Assembly: GCA_017792345.1 (NCBI GenBank) | Contig: CP051228.1 | Coordinates: 4,370,148 to 4,434,147 of the forward strand | Direction: 5' to 3' | Source: Mesoflavibacter sp. | GTDB taxonomy: Bacteria > Pseudomonadota > Alphaproteobacteria > UBA8366 > Aestuariispiraceae | Length of the DNA: 64,000 bases | Part shown: one piece after another, positions 8,965 to 17,098 of the stretch | How positions within the stretch are numbered: the stretch's first letter is position 1 | Layout: each line of letters starts with the position of its first letter | Position numbers and translations under genes: made by a program | Notes under the pieces: model-generated | Seen by the model: the letters and a program-made list of their open reading frames with translations, nothing else | The model's database searches: none | Told to the model about the DNA's origin: nothing

Positions 8965-9974
8965 GCGAGCAAACCCCGCTGATCCGCGCCGAAAACCTGA
9001 CCTGCGTTTTCGATGTCTCCAAACCTTGGCTGAACCGGGTGATCGAGCGACGCGAACGACAGTTCCTGACGGCGGCACGGAACGTCACGTTCGACATTCC
9101 CAAAGGCAAGACCTTTGCCTTGGTGGGAGAGAGCGGTTCCGGCAAGTCGACCATCGGCAAGATGGCCGTCGGTCTGCTGCGCCCGACCTCCGGCAAGGTC
9201 ACCGTCGACGGAACAGACCTGTTCGGCGCCCTGAAAGCCTCATCGGCGAGCGCCCTGCGCCGGCGTATCCAGATGATCTTCCAAAGCCCCTATGCCAGCC
9301 TGAATCCGCGTTGGCGGGTCGGCGACATCATCGCCGAGCCGATTCGGGCCTTCGGTCTGGCGTCGGGAGACGCAGTCGGCGCACGGGTGACGGAGCTTCT
9401 GGAGCAGGTCGGCCTGGCGGAGAATGACGGTCAGAAGTATCCCCACGAATTCTCCGGCGGCCAAAGACAGCGTATCGCAATCGCCCGCGCGCTGGCCTCA
9501 AACCCCGAATTCATCGTCTGCGACGAACCGACCTCGGCGCTCGACGTGTCGGTACAGAGCCAGGTTCTGAACCTGATGAAGGATCTGCAGCGTGATCTGG
9601 GGCTGACCTATCTGTTCATCAGCCACGATCTGTCCGTCGTCCGCTATATGGCCGACCAGATCGGCGTGCTCTATCTCGGTCAGTTGGTGGAAACCGCCAA
9701 TAGGGAAGATCTGTTCAACAATCCGCAGCATCCCTATACTCGGATGCTGATGGACGCGGCGCCGCGCATCGACGCGTTCGGACGTACGGCGGATGCGGTG
9801 AAGGGCGAAATCCCGGATCCGATTACGCCGCCGCCGGGTTGTCCCTTCCACCCCCGGTGTCCGTTGGTCGACAATCGCTGCAAGACGGAAGTGCCGAAGC
9901 CCTTCCAGACGGGCGAGACGAATGTCGCCTGCCACGCCGCGGAAGAAGGACGCGGACGACCGGAGGCCGCCTGA
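8961..9974 (+). CDS. ABC transporter ATP-binding protein (DppF-type)
   Basis: Second ATPase of the importer, 337 residues. It has Walker A GESGSGKS, signature FSGGQRQR, Walker B FIVCDEPTSALD and switch His in LFISHDLS. The C-terminal extension contains GCPFHPRCPLVDNRC. Relative to DppD it has the extra N-terminal stretch around the LTCVFDVSKPWLNR region often seen in DppF proteins. It is the last gene of the five-gene operon; its stop lies 16 bases from the stop of the convergent CULT gene and no terminator is visible between them. Confidence 0.92.
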   Translation: MSEQTPLIRAENLTCVFDVSKPWLNRVIERRERQFLTAARNVTFDIPKGKTFALVGESGSGKSTIGKMAVGLLRPTSGKVTVDGTDLFGALKASSASALRRRIQMIFQSPYASLNPRWRVGDIIAEPIRAFGLASGDAVGARVTELLEQVGLAENDGQKYPHEFSGGQRQRIAIARALASNPEFIVCDEPTSALDVSVQSQVLNLMKDLQRDLGLTYLFISHDLSVVRYMADQIGVLYLGQLVETANREDLFNNPQHPYTRMLMDAAPRIDAFGRTADAVKGEIPDPITPPPGCPFHPRCPLVDNRCKTEVPKPFQTGETNVACHAAEEGRGRPEAA

Positions 9975-9990
9975 TCCCGGCATTGGGTGT

Positions 9991-10365
9991 CTAACCTGGC
10001 TTCCGTCCACTTAGGGCCGAACGGATCAGGCCGTAGAACCGGTCTGCGCTGCCCTGAAGGTCATAGCGCCACCCGATATGCCGACCGCAGGCACCGCAAA
10101 CCGCGACACGCCATTGATATCCCGGGAACCAGGTGAAATCGCCCCGCCCGGCCCAGGGTGAGAGCAATCCCCAGGCCTCGCCGAAACAGCGGATGGTGAA
10201 AACCTGACCCATCGGATTGAAGACCGTATGTTCGTGGCTGTCGCGCCGCACGACCGCAAGGCTTTCCCGCGTTACCGACGCTCCGCAGCCTGCGCAGAAC
10301 AATTGGTCGTCTTCCGTCCGTTCGACGTCGGAATCCGGCTTGCCCGCAGTTAACTCGTCCAGCAT
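9991..10365 (-). CDS. Single-domain CULT protein (bacterial cereblon homologue)
   Basis: A 124-residue protein that is essentially one CULT domain, the fold that forms the thalidomide-binding part of human cereblon. It resembles the Magnetospirillum protein known as MsCI4. The structural zinc site is present (C24, C27, C90, C93). The ligand cage is complete: W79, W85 and W99 with Y101, and the N50-P51 pair in VFNPMG that hydrogen-bonds cyclic imides in known structures. The cellular role of bacterial CULT proteins is not established; binding of a cyclic imide or uracil-like metabolite is inference. ATG 10365 follows AAGGGG; a longer in-frame reading upstream is antisense to the SDR and is rejected. 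It is divergent from the SDR, with 37 bases between starts. Confidence 0.88.
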   Translation of the reverse strand: MLDELTAGKPDSDVERTEDDQLFCAGCGASVTRESLAVVRRDSHEHTVFNPMGQVFTIRCFGEAWGLLSPWAGRGDFTWFPGYQWRVAVCGACGRHIGWRYDLQGSADRFYGLIRSALSGRKPG

Positions 10366-10402
10366 CGTGGCCCCTTCATCCGCCGTTTGAAGGAGGGTAG
10401 CC

Positions 10403-11164
10403 GTGCAGCGTTTCTCTGGCAAAAGGGCCGTCGTCACCGCCGCCGGTGCCGGGATCGCCCGGCATATCGCCGAACGGCTTCTGGCCGAGGGTGCCGCGGT
10501 CTTCGCGGGAGATGTCGATGCCGCCGCTCTTGCGAGCCTGCCGGACGCCATGGGCCGGGACAGCGTCGATGTCGGGAATCCGAATTCGGTGGATCGCTTC
10601 TTCGACCGGGCTCTCGACGAATTGGGCGGGATCGATCTGCTGATCAACGCGGCGGGAACCAAGGGGCCGACCGGGCCAATCGAAGACACCGATCCGGCTG
10701 CCTGGCAGGCCTGTGTCACCGTGAATCTGACGGGCGCCTATCATTGCCTGCGGCGTGCCCTGGGACCAATGAAGCGTCAGGGAAGCGGCGCCATCGTCAA
10801 CTTCTCCTCCACCGGCGGTCTCTACGGATATCCGGAACGCTCGCCCTATTGCGCGGCGAAATGGGGCATCATCGGCCTGACAAAGACAGCCGCGGCGGAG
10901 GCCGGGCCGTTTGGCGTGCGGGTGAATGCCTTGTGCCCCGGTTCCGTCGAAGGCGACCGGATGGACCGCGTCATCGCTGCCGATGCCGCCAGCACCGGCC
11001 GCAGCGAGGCGGAAATCCGCGCGGACTATGTCAAGGACACCAGCATGCGCTGCTTCGTGACGGCGGATGACGTGGCGGAAGCCGCGCTGTTTCTCTGTTC
11101 CGACGCGGGGCGCCGCATATCGGGCCAGGCCCTGCCGGTCGACGGCCACACAAGCATGTTGTGA
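10403..11164 (+). CDS. SDR family oxidoreductase
   Basis: Classical short-chain dehydrogenase of 253 residues, cytosolic and probably NAD(H)-dependent. The GTG start at 10403 has GGAGGG upstream. The catalytic set is present: NAAG near residue 82, Ser in NFSSTGG near 131, and YCAAK near 146-150. The nucleotide-binding glycine motif is unusual: TAAGAGIA in place of TGxxxGIG, so the first and last glycines are Ala. An acidic residue after strand 2 (GDVDAAA) suggests NAD rather than NADP. The C-terminus (SGQALPVDGHTSML) is typical. The substrate is unknown; the very short divergent spacing to the CULT gene suggests co-regulation. Confidence 0.85.
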   Translation: MQRFSGKRAVVTAAGAGIARHIAERLLAEGAAVFAGDVDAAALASLPDAMGRDSVDVGNPNSVDRFFDRALDELGGIDLLINAAGTKGPTGPIEDTDPAAWQACVTVNLTGAYHCLRRALGPMKRQGSGAIVNFSSTGGLYGYPERSPYCAAKWGIIGLTKTAAAEAGPFGVRVNALCPGSVEGDRMDRVIAADAASTGRSEAEIRADYVKDTSMRCFVTADDVAEAALFLCSDAGRRISGQALPVDGHTSML

Positions 11165-11185
11165 TCCGCCCAGCGGCGGACCCAG

Positions 11186-11929
11186 TCAAATGAACGGCGT
11201 TTCGGCGACCTGCTGTTTTGCAACGGCAATCGCGTCCTCCAGGGATACTGCATTCTGGAACAGGGCCCTGCCGATGATGGCGCCCGAAATGCGCGGCAGG
11301 TGCTTCAGGACCGCGACATCGTCCAACCGGCGCACCGTGCCGGAGGAAATGACGTCGATCTCCAGCTCCTTCGCCAGTTGCGTCGTATGGGCGAAACTGG
11401 CTTCCGGCAGATCGATATCCATGTCGATATCGGTATAGATGATCGCGGCGGCACCGATATTCTGAAATTCCCGGGCCAGTTCCAGGGGCGAGAACATGGT
11501 TTTCTCACGCCAGCCCTCGATCACCACCTTGCCTTCATAGGCATCGATGCTGACCAGCACCTTGCCCGGCCAATGGGAGCAGGCTTCCCGCACGAAAGTC
11601 CGGTCCTTCACAGCCGCCGTCCCCAGAACGATGCGGTCCGCGCCTGCCTTGAACCACCATTCCGCCGCCGCCATGGTCCGGATCCCGCCGCCGACCTGAC
11701 AGGGAATATCGACCGATTTCATGATCTCGGTGATGACTTCGCCATTGTGCTCACCGCCCTGCAGTATGCCGTCGATGTCGACCAGATGCAGCCATTCCGC
11801 ACCCTTGGCGACATAGGATTTGGCCGCCGCGAGGGGCGCCACCGCGAACTCCTCAACCTCCGTGACATTGCCACGGATCAGGTTAACGCATTTACCGCCT
11901 TTAACTTGAATCGTCGGATAGATGATCAT
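11186..11929 (-). CDS. HisA-like TIM-barrel protein with a substituted catalytic Asp
   Basis: A 247-residue (beta/alpha)8 protein clearly related to HisA, the ProFAR isomerase of histidine synthesis. The half-barrel repeats and phosphate loops are recognisable (GGGIRTMAAAEWWFKAGADRIVLG; SSGTVRRLDD). Key differences are visible. Position 8, the catalytic general base Asp in HisA (AIDL), is Gln (TIQV). The loop usually reading TDIxRDG is TDIDMDID at 166-173. The other catalytic Asp, D129 in SIDAYEGK, is kept. No his gene is nearby; the genome's real hisA probably lies elsewhere. It is therefore likely a paralogue with another reaction or none. ATG 11929 follows GGGAG. It lies 136 bases downstream of the carnitine operon on the same strand. 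Confidence 0.78.
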   Translation of the reverse strand: MIIYPTIQVKGGKCVNLIRGNVTEVEEFAVAPLAAAKSYVAKGAEWLHLVDIDGILQGGEHNGEVITEIMKSVDIPCQVGGGIRTMAAAEWWFKAGADRIVLGTAAVKDRTFVREACSHWPGKVLVSIDAYEGKVVIEGWREKTMFSPLELAREFQNIGAAAIIYTDIDMDIDLPEASFAHTTQLAKELEIDVISSGTVRRLDDVAVLKHLPRISGAIIGRALFQNAVSLEDAIAVAKQQVAETPFI

Positions 11930-12065
11930 GGCGCGCTCCCGAATCTGTCGCTCCCGCCTCCGTCTTTCGGGCGGGTATTGCAGACAGTCTATCACGAAGG
12001 CATGCGTCGATCCTATGGGCACGAATCGGCCCGAACCCACGAAGTGCTCGGATGTGGCTGGACCT

Positions 12066-12851
12066 TTAGCGGCCTTTCCAGACAGGTTTGCGCTTTTCCG
12101 CGAAAGCGCGCGCACCTTCCAGCTGATCTTCCGAATGGTAGAGCTTCTGGATCGTCGGCAGCTTTTCGCCATTCAACATGTCAATCGCATCCTGGAACCG
12201 CTTGTTTTCCGTCTCGCGCAGCGTTTCCTTGATCGCAGCAAAGACAAGCGGGGGGCCGTCGGCCAAAAGTGCGGCCGTCTCGCGGGCGCTTTGCATCAAG
12301 GTGTCGGCCGGCACGATCCGGTTCACGAAGCCCCAGCGCGCGGCCTCCTCGGCATCCACCCGGCGGCCAGTGAACAGCATTTCCATGGCGATGTGATAGG
12401 GAATGCGGCGCGGCAGCTTGATCGTCGCGGCGTCCGCGATGACGCCCGAATTGATTTCCGGCAGGGCGAAGGTCGCGTGTTCGGCCGCGATGATGATGTC
12501 GCAGGACAGCATGATCTCGAACCCGCCGCCGAAAGCGATGCCGTTGACCGCCGCGATGATCGGCTTGTTCAAGCCGGGCAGTTCCTGAAGCCCGCCAAAT
12601 CCGCCGACGCCATAATCGGAATTGGCCTGTTCCCCACCGGCCGCCGCCTTCAGGTCCCAGCCGGGACAGAAGAATTTGTCGCCCGCACCGGTCAGAATGG
12701 CACATCGCAATTCGGGATCGTCCCGGAAATCGGCGAAGATGTCGCCCATGATCCGGCTGGTTGCTGCGTCGATGGCATTCGCCTTCGGCCGGTCGATGGT
12801 CACTTCCAGAACACGGCCGTTGCGCACCGTCTTGATGGGGGTATCGGTCAT
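12066..12851 (-). CDS. CaiD-like crotonobetainyl-CoA hydratase (carnitinyl-CoA dehydratase)
   Basis: Crotonase-family protein of 261 residues that best fits CaiD, which interconverts crotonobetainyl-CoA and carnitinyl-CoA. Evidence is the C-terminal HSEDQLEGARAFAEKRKPVW region, almost the CaiD tail, and the RRIPYHIAMEMLFTGRR segment. Both catalytic glutamates are present (E112 in GGFEIML and E132 in FALPEINSG). The start ATG 12851 follows AAGGGAG; an apparent N-terminal extension upstream is antisense to the synthetase gene. It is the last gene of the five-gene carnitine-type operon, 23 bases after the synthetase. Role by context: hydration step on the way from gamma-butyrobetaine to L-carnitine. 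Confidence 0.85.
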   Translation of the reverse strand: MTDTPIKTVRNGRVLEVTIDRPKANAIDAATSRIMGDIFADFRDDPELRCAILTGAGDKFFCPGWDLKAAAGGEQANSDYGVGGFGGLQELPGLNKPIIAAVNGIAFGGGFEIMLSCDIIIAAEHATFALPEINSGVIADAATIKLPRRIPYHIAMEMLFTGRRVDAEEAARWGFVNRIVPADTLMQSARETAALLADGPPLVFAAIKETLRETENKRFQDAIDMLNGEKLPTIQKLYHSEDQLEGARAFAEKRKPVWKGR

Positions 12852-12874
12852 GGCGCTCCCTTTCCAATCTATGC

Positions 12875-14935
12875 TTATTCTGTCCAGCGTATCAGCGCGT
12901 CGGCCGCGACGACGCCCCGGCCCTGCGGCAGGACGATCAACGGATTGATGTCCAACTCCTCCAGGCGGTCGATATGCGCTTCCACGAAGCGGGCGACCGC
13001 CAGAACGGCCTCGATCAGCGCCTGCCGGTCCCCGGCGGGCTTGCCGCGATACCCGGCGATCAATTTTCCGACCGCCAGACGATCCAGCACCCGCGCGACA
13101 TCCGTTTCCAGGACCGGGAACATGAGGACCGCCGCGTCCTTCAGAAGTTCCGCCAGAATGCCGCCGGCCCCGATCATCAGCATCGGTCCGACCTGCTCGT
13201 CGCGGGTAACGCCGACAATGACTTCGCAAACCCCGTCGCGGGCCATGCTTTCGACGATAAAACGCTCGGACAGGGATGCCATATGGTCGACGGCAGTGGC
13301 GACCGCATCGGCATCTGCAAGATTCAAGGCGACGCCCCCCGCCTCCGTCTTATGCGCCAACTCGGCGGCGCAGGCTTTGACCACGACCGGATAGCCGATG
13401 GCCTCCGCCGCCGCGACGGCTTCGCTGGCACTGGACACCAGGGAACCCTGCGGCAATGCCAAGCCAAAGGTCTGCAGGGCCTTCTTCGAGCGCCACTCGT
13501 CCAGAACGACCGACCGGCCTTGCGCCGCGAGTCCGAAGCCTAGAGGCGGGCTTACGTCCAATGCCCGGCCGCGTGCCTCGCCATACCAAGCGGCCCGGTC
13601 GACGGCTTTCAGCGCGTCGTCAAACCCCTGTAGAGGCACAACACCGGCGGCCAGGAACCGTTCGCTCAACGCGACGGGCATGTTTTCCGGCAGGCTGGAC
13701 GCCACAGCGGTAGGACGGCCGGTTTCCTTGGCGGCCGCGATGATGGCGTCCATTGCCTCCGGCCAGCCGAACAGATCCAGCCCGGCGCGGTCCGGCGTAT
13801 CGAGCGCCAGGATCCCCGCATCGACATCCTGCCTCAGTGCCTCGGTGAAGCAGGCCGTCATGGCCGGGCCGTTGCCCCAGATATAGGTATGATAATCCAA
13901 CGGGTTATCGATGGTGACCTTATCGCCCAGCACATCCAGCAAGGCGTCCGCCCTATCCTTGGCGAAAGGCGGCATCGGCAGACCGATTTTCTCCGCCAGA
14001 TCCGCCAGAATCCCCGCTTCGCCACCGGAACAGCTCATGGTGAGGATGCGGCGACCGTCCAGTCCTGGATGCACATGCACGAATTTCAGGATTTCGAGGA
14101 ATTGCGGCAAGGTTTCGGCCCGGATCACCGCCAGCCGGTCGCACAGCGCGTTGAAACCGGCCGACGAGCCGGTCATGGAACTGGTATGGGACAGGGCGAC
14201 CCGCGCGGCGGCGGCGGAATCGCCGGTCTTCAACACGACGATCGGCACCCCCTGTTTCGCGGCCTGCAGCGCAGCCTCACAGAAACCGGGAATATCGCCG
14301 ACGCTTTCGATGAACAGGCCGATGGCGGTCACCCGGTCGTCGCGCAGAAGGGAGCGCATAACCGACGGCACCCCGTCCTTCGCCTGGTTCCCAAGGGCGG
14401 CGAGCTGCGCCACCGGCAGGCCGCGTTCCTGCATCGACAGGCTGATCGCGACATTGCCGCTCTGGCTGATCAGGGCGACACCGCGTTCGATCCGCTTGCC
14501 GCCATGATCGTCCGGCCATAGCGCGACGCCGTCCAGATAATTGACAGCGCCGTAACAGTTCGGGCCCAGCATGCCCATATCGCCCGCGGCGGCGAGAAGG
14601 CGTTTCTGCCGGTCCAAGCCCAGCGCCCCGGTCTCCGCGAAGCCGCTGGCATAAATGACGACACCGCCCGCCCCCATCGCGGACAATTGTCCAACCGCTT
14701 CTATGGTCGGCTCCGCCGGGATCGCCAGGAAAACGGCATCCGGCGGTTCCGGCAGATCGGCGATCGATCCCAGGCTGGGCACGCCGGCCATGGTGGGACG
14801 CGAACGGCTGATCGGATAGATCGGCCCGTCGAACCCGACCTTCTTGCACTCCAGAACGACCTTCTCCGCCTCCCGGCCGCCGATCGCGGCGACGCTGCGC
14901 GGGCGCAGCAGGCGGTCCAACCCGACTGCGGTCAT
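12875..14935 (-). CDS. ADP-forming acyl-CoA synthetase (acetate--CoA ligase family), fused alpha-beta
   Basis: A 686-residue fusion of the CoA-binding/ligase part (residues 1-450) and an ATP-grasp part (from about 470). It is expected to make an acyl-CoA with ATP giving ADP and phosphate. The CoA-binding start (LLRPRSVAAIGG), the CoA-ligase loop (GMLGPNCYGA near 122-130) and the phospho-histidine H250 in ALSHTSSMTG are visible. The ATP-grasp section has GYPVVVKACAAELAHKTEAGGV. By context it may activate gamma-butyrobetaine, crotonobetaine or carnitine, replacing the AMP-forming CaiC/BcoA type; this is inference. ATG 14935 lies 4 bases past the upstream stop, indicating tight coupling. Confidence 0.85.
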   Translation of the reverse strand: MTAVGLDRLLRPRSVAAIGGREAEKVVLECKKVGFDGPIYPISRSRPTMAGVPSLGSIADLPEPPDAVFLAIPAEPTIEAVGQLSAMGAGGVVIYASGFAETGALGLDRQKRLLAAAGDMGMLGPNCYGAVNYLDGVALWPDDHGGKRIERGVALISQSGNVAISLSMQERGLPVAQLAALGNQAKDGVPSVMRSLLRDDRVTAIGLFIESVGDIPGFCEAALQAAKQGVPIVVLKTGDSAAAARVALSHTSSMTGSSAGFNALCDRLAVIRAETLPQFLEILKFVHVHPGLDGRRILTMSCSGGEAGILADLAEKIGLPMPPFAKDRADALLDVLGDKVTIDNPLDYHTYIWGNGPAMTACFTEALRQDVDAGILALDTPDRAGLDLFGWPEAMDAIIAAAKETGRPTAVASSLPENMPVALSERFLAAGVVPLQGFDDALKAVDRAAWYGEARGRALDVSPPLGFGLAAQGRSVVLDEWRSKKALQTFGLALPQGSLVSSASEAVAAAEAIGYPVVVKACAAELAHKTEAGGVALNLADADAVATAVDHMASLSERFIVESMARDGVCEVIVGVTRDEQVGPMLMIGAGGILAELLKDAAVLMFPVLETDVARVLDRLAVGKLIAGYRGKPAGDRQALIEAVLAVARFVEAHIDRLEELDINPLIVLPQGRGVVAADALIRWTE

Positions 14936-14939
14936 GACG

Positions 14940-16100
14940 TCACCCGCCCAACGGACGCAACAGCGAACGGGAAATGATGTGACGCTGGATTTCGCTGGTC
15001 CCTTCCCAGATGCGTTCGATCCGCGCATCGCGCCAGATCCGTTCCAGCGGCAATTCGGACATCACGCCCATCCCGCCATGGATCTGGATCGCCTCATCGG
15101 CTATATAGGCCAGGGCTTCCGTCGCCGACAGTTTCGACATGGCGGCGTCCATATCGGACATCGTTCCATTGTCGTATTTCCAGGCGGCTTCATAGGTCAG
15201 CAGTTCCGCCGCTTTCAGCTTGGTCTGCATATCGGCCAGCTTGAACGACACGCCCTGGAACTTGGAAATCTTCTGCCCGAACTGTTCGCGGTTCACCGCC
15301 CAGTCCAAGGACAGTTCCATTGCTCGGTCACAGCGGCCGAGGCAGAGCGACGCGACTTGCAGCCGGGTTGCGCCCAGCCAGTCGTTGGCGACATCGAAAC
15401 CTTTATCCACCTCGCCCAGCACCGCCGTTTCGGGCACCCGGCAGTCGTCGAACTCCAGGATGAAATTGTGATAGCCGCGATGGGAGACGTTGCTGTAGCC
15501 AGGACGCACCGTCAGGCCGGGCGTGTCCTTGTCCACCAGGAAGGTCGTGATCTTCTTGCGCTTGCCGCGGGCGCTGTCCTCTTCGCCCGTCGCGGCCATC
15601 AGAATGATGAAATCGGCCCAATCGACATGGCTGATGAAGTGCTTCACGCCGTTGATGACGAAATCGCCGCCATCGCGCTTCGCGAAGGTCTTCATGCCGC
15701 GCACATCCGACCCGGCACCCGGTTCGGTCATGGCGAAGCAATCCACCCGCTCGCCCCGGCAGGCGGGATAGAGATACTGTTCGCGCTGATCGCCAACACA
15801 GGCCTGCAGCACGTTCGACGGGCGATAGACGATGTAGTTCAGCGCCATGCTCGCCCGGCCAAGCGCACGGTCCAGCATGCACATGGACAACGTGTCCAGC
15901 CCGCCGCCGCCGACCTCTTCCGGCATGTTGGCGGCGTAGAGACCGAGTTCCAGCGACTTGCGCTTGATCTGCTCGCCCAGTTCTCGACTGACCTTGTCGG
16001 ACTTTTCGACCTCTTCCTCGTAGGGATAGAGCTCTTCCTCAACGAAGCGGAGCGCCGTTTCGACGATCAGCTTCTGCTCTTCGGTGATACTGAAATCCAT
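14940..16100 (-). CDS. Acyl-CoA dehydrogenase, candidate gamma-butyrobetainyl-CoA dehydrogenase
   Basis: FAD-dependent acyl-CoA dehydrogenase of 386 residues. The helical N-terminal domain is followed by the FAD/substrate signature CFAMTEPGAGSDVRG near residue 123. The C-terminal domain has QIHGGMGVMSE and the catalytic base E366 in RIWEGTSE. YEAAWKYDNGTMSDMDAAM resembles the corresponding stretch of CaiA. In this operon it probably makes the crotonobetainyl-type double bond from gamma-butyrobetainyl-CoA, passing electrons to ETF. The start follows GGGGAAG. It begins 10 bases after the carnitine dehydrogenase stop. Confidence 0.87.
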   Translation of the reverse strand: MDFSITEEQKLIVETALRFVEEELYPYEEEVEKSDKVSRELGEQIKRKSLELGLYAANMPEEVGGGGLDTLSMCMLDRALGRASMALNYIVYRPSNVLQACVGDQREQYLYPACRGERVDCFAMTEPGAGSDVRGMKTFAKRDGGDFVINGVKHFISHVDWADFIILMAATGEEDSARGKRKKITTFLVDKDTPGLTVRPGYSNVSHRGYHNFILEFDDCRVPETAVLGEVDKGFDVANDWLGATRLQVASLCLGRCDRAMELSLDWAVNREQFGQKISKFQGVSFKLADMQTKLKAAELLTYEAAWKYDNGTMSDMDAAMSKLSATEALAYIADEAIQIHGGMGVMSELPLERIWRDARIERIWEGTSEIQRHIISRSLLRPLGG

Positions 16101-16110
16101 GCTTCCCCGC

Positions 16111-17085
16111 CTATTGGTTCTTTTCCCGCAGGCGCAGCAGCACTTCGCCCGCGCCTTCCCGGTATTTCGACAAGGCCTCCATGATCTCGATCAGGCAATT
16201 GTCACGCAGCTGTTCCATCTGAGGGATGGTGATATCGGCCAATTGCTCCTCGGTACCTTTCACGACCGTGTCGATCAGCTCCTCGGTCAGTTCCGGCGCT
16301 TCCAGCTTGGTCCAGGGCAGTTTCAGCGCCGGGCCGAACTGTTCCATGAAATGGCGCATGCCCTGATCGCCGCCGGCCAGCGCGAAAGTCCGGTTCACGC
16401 CCATGAAGGCCCAGCGCAGACCGGGCCCATAGACCACGACATCGTCCATTTCCTTGGTCGTCGCGTGTCCCTCGGCCAGCATATGCAGGTTCTCGCGCCA
16501 CAGCGCTTCCTGCAGGCGGTCGGACAGGAATCCTTCGACCTCCGTGCGGCACTGGACCGGGTACATGCCGATCTTCTCGTAGAACGCGCCGGCGCGGGTC
16601 CGCGACTCCTGAGCTGTCTTCTTGCCCCCGACGATCTCGACCAGCGGCAACAGATAGACCGGGTTGAACGGATGGCCGACCAGGACGCGTTCCGGGTGCT
16701 TGCATTCCGCCTGGAAATCGCTGGGCAGCAGGCCGGATGTCGAAGAACAGATCAGCACGTCCGGCGCAGCCGCCGCGTCGATCTGCGAATGAATGCGGAT
16801 CTTGAGATCCAGCCGCTCCGGCACGGATTCCTGAACCAGGTCCGATGCGGCGGCGACTTCCTCAATCGAGGATGCCATGCGCAGGCGATCCTGAGACGCG
16901 TCCGGATGCAGGCCTATGCGCGACAGGGCCGGCCAGGCATTGGCCACCTTGCCGCGCAGGATCGCCTCGCCATTGGGCGCCGGATCATAGGCAATGACAT
17001 CCAGCCCGTTCGCCAGACAGCGCGCCGCCCAGCCACCACCGATCACCCCGCCGCCAACCAGGCCGACAGTCTTCACTTCCGACAT
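16111..17085 (-). CDS. cdhA: L-carnitine dehydrogenase (3-hydroxyacyl-CoA dehydrogenase family)
   Basis: NAD-dependent oxidation of L-carnitine to 3-dehydrocarnitine, 324 residues. The Rossmann motif GLVGGGVIGGGWAAR lies at 8-22. The catalytic His-Glu pair of this superfamily is H138 and E150 in VGHPFNPVYLLPLVE. The stretches RLQEALWRENLHMLAEG and YGPGLRWAFMG, and PALKLPWTKLEAPELTEELID, are what I know as hallmarks of carnitine dehydrogenases rather than fatty-acid enzymes. The start has GAGGAG upstream. It lies next to a CdhC-type cleavage enzyme and a divergent CdhR-type regulator, the same trio as in Pseudomonas carnitine catabolism. Confidence 0.9.
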   Translation of the reverse strand: MSEVKTVGLVGGGVIGGGWAARCLANGLDVIAYDPAPNGEAILRGKVANAWPALSRIGLHPDASQDRLRMASSIEEVAAASDLVQESVPERLDLKIRIHSQIDAAAAPDVLICSSTSGLLPSDFQAECKHPERVLVGHPFNPVYLLPLVEIVGGKKTAQESRTRAGAFYEKIGMYPVQCRTEVEGFLSDRLQEALWRENLHMLAEGHATTKEMDDVVVYGPGLRWAFMGVNRTFALAGGDQGMRHFMEQFGPALKLPWTKLEAPELTEELIDTVVKGTEEQLADITIPQMEQLRDNCLIEIMEALSKYREGAGEVLLRLREKNQ

Positions 17086-17098
17086 TCGTCGATGCTCC

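Noticed and set aside
12852-13229. N-terminal extension of the CaiD-like frame
   Set aside because: It runs through the synthetase gene in another frame; the crotonase domain starts at ATG 12851 with a good ribosome binding site.
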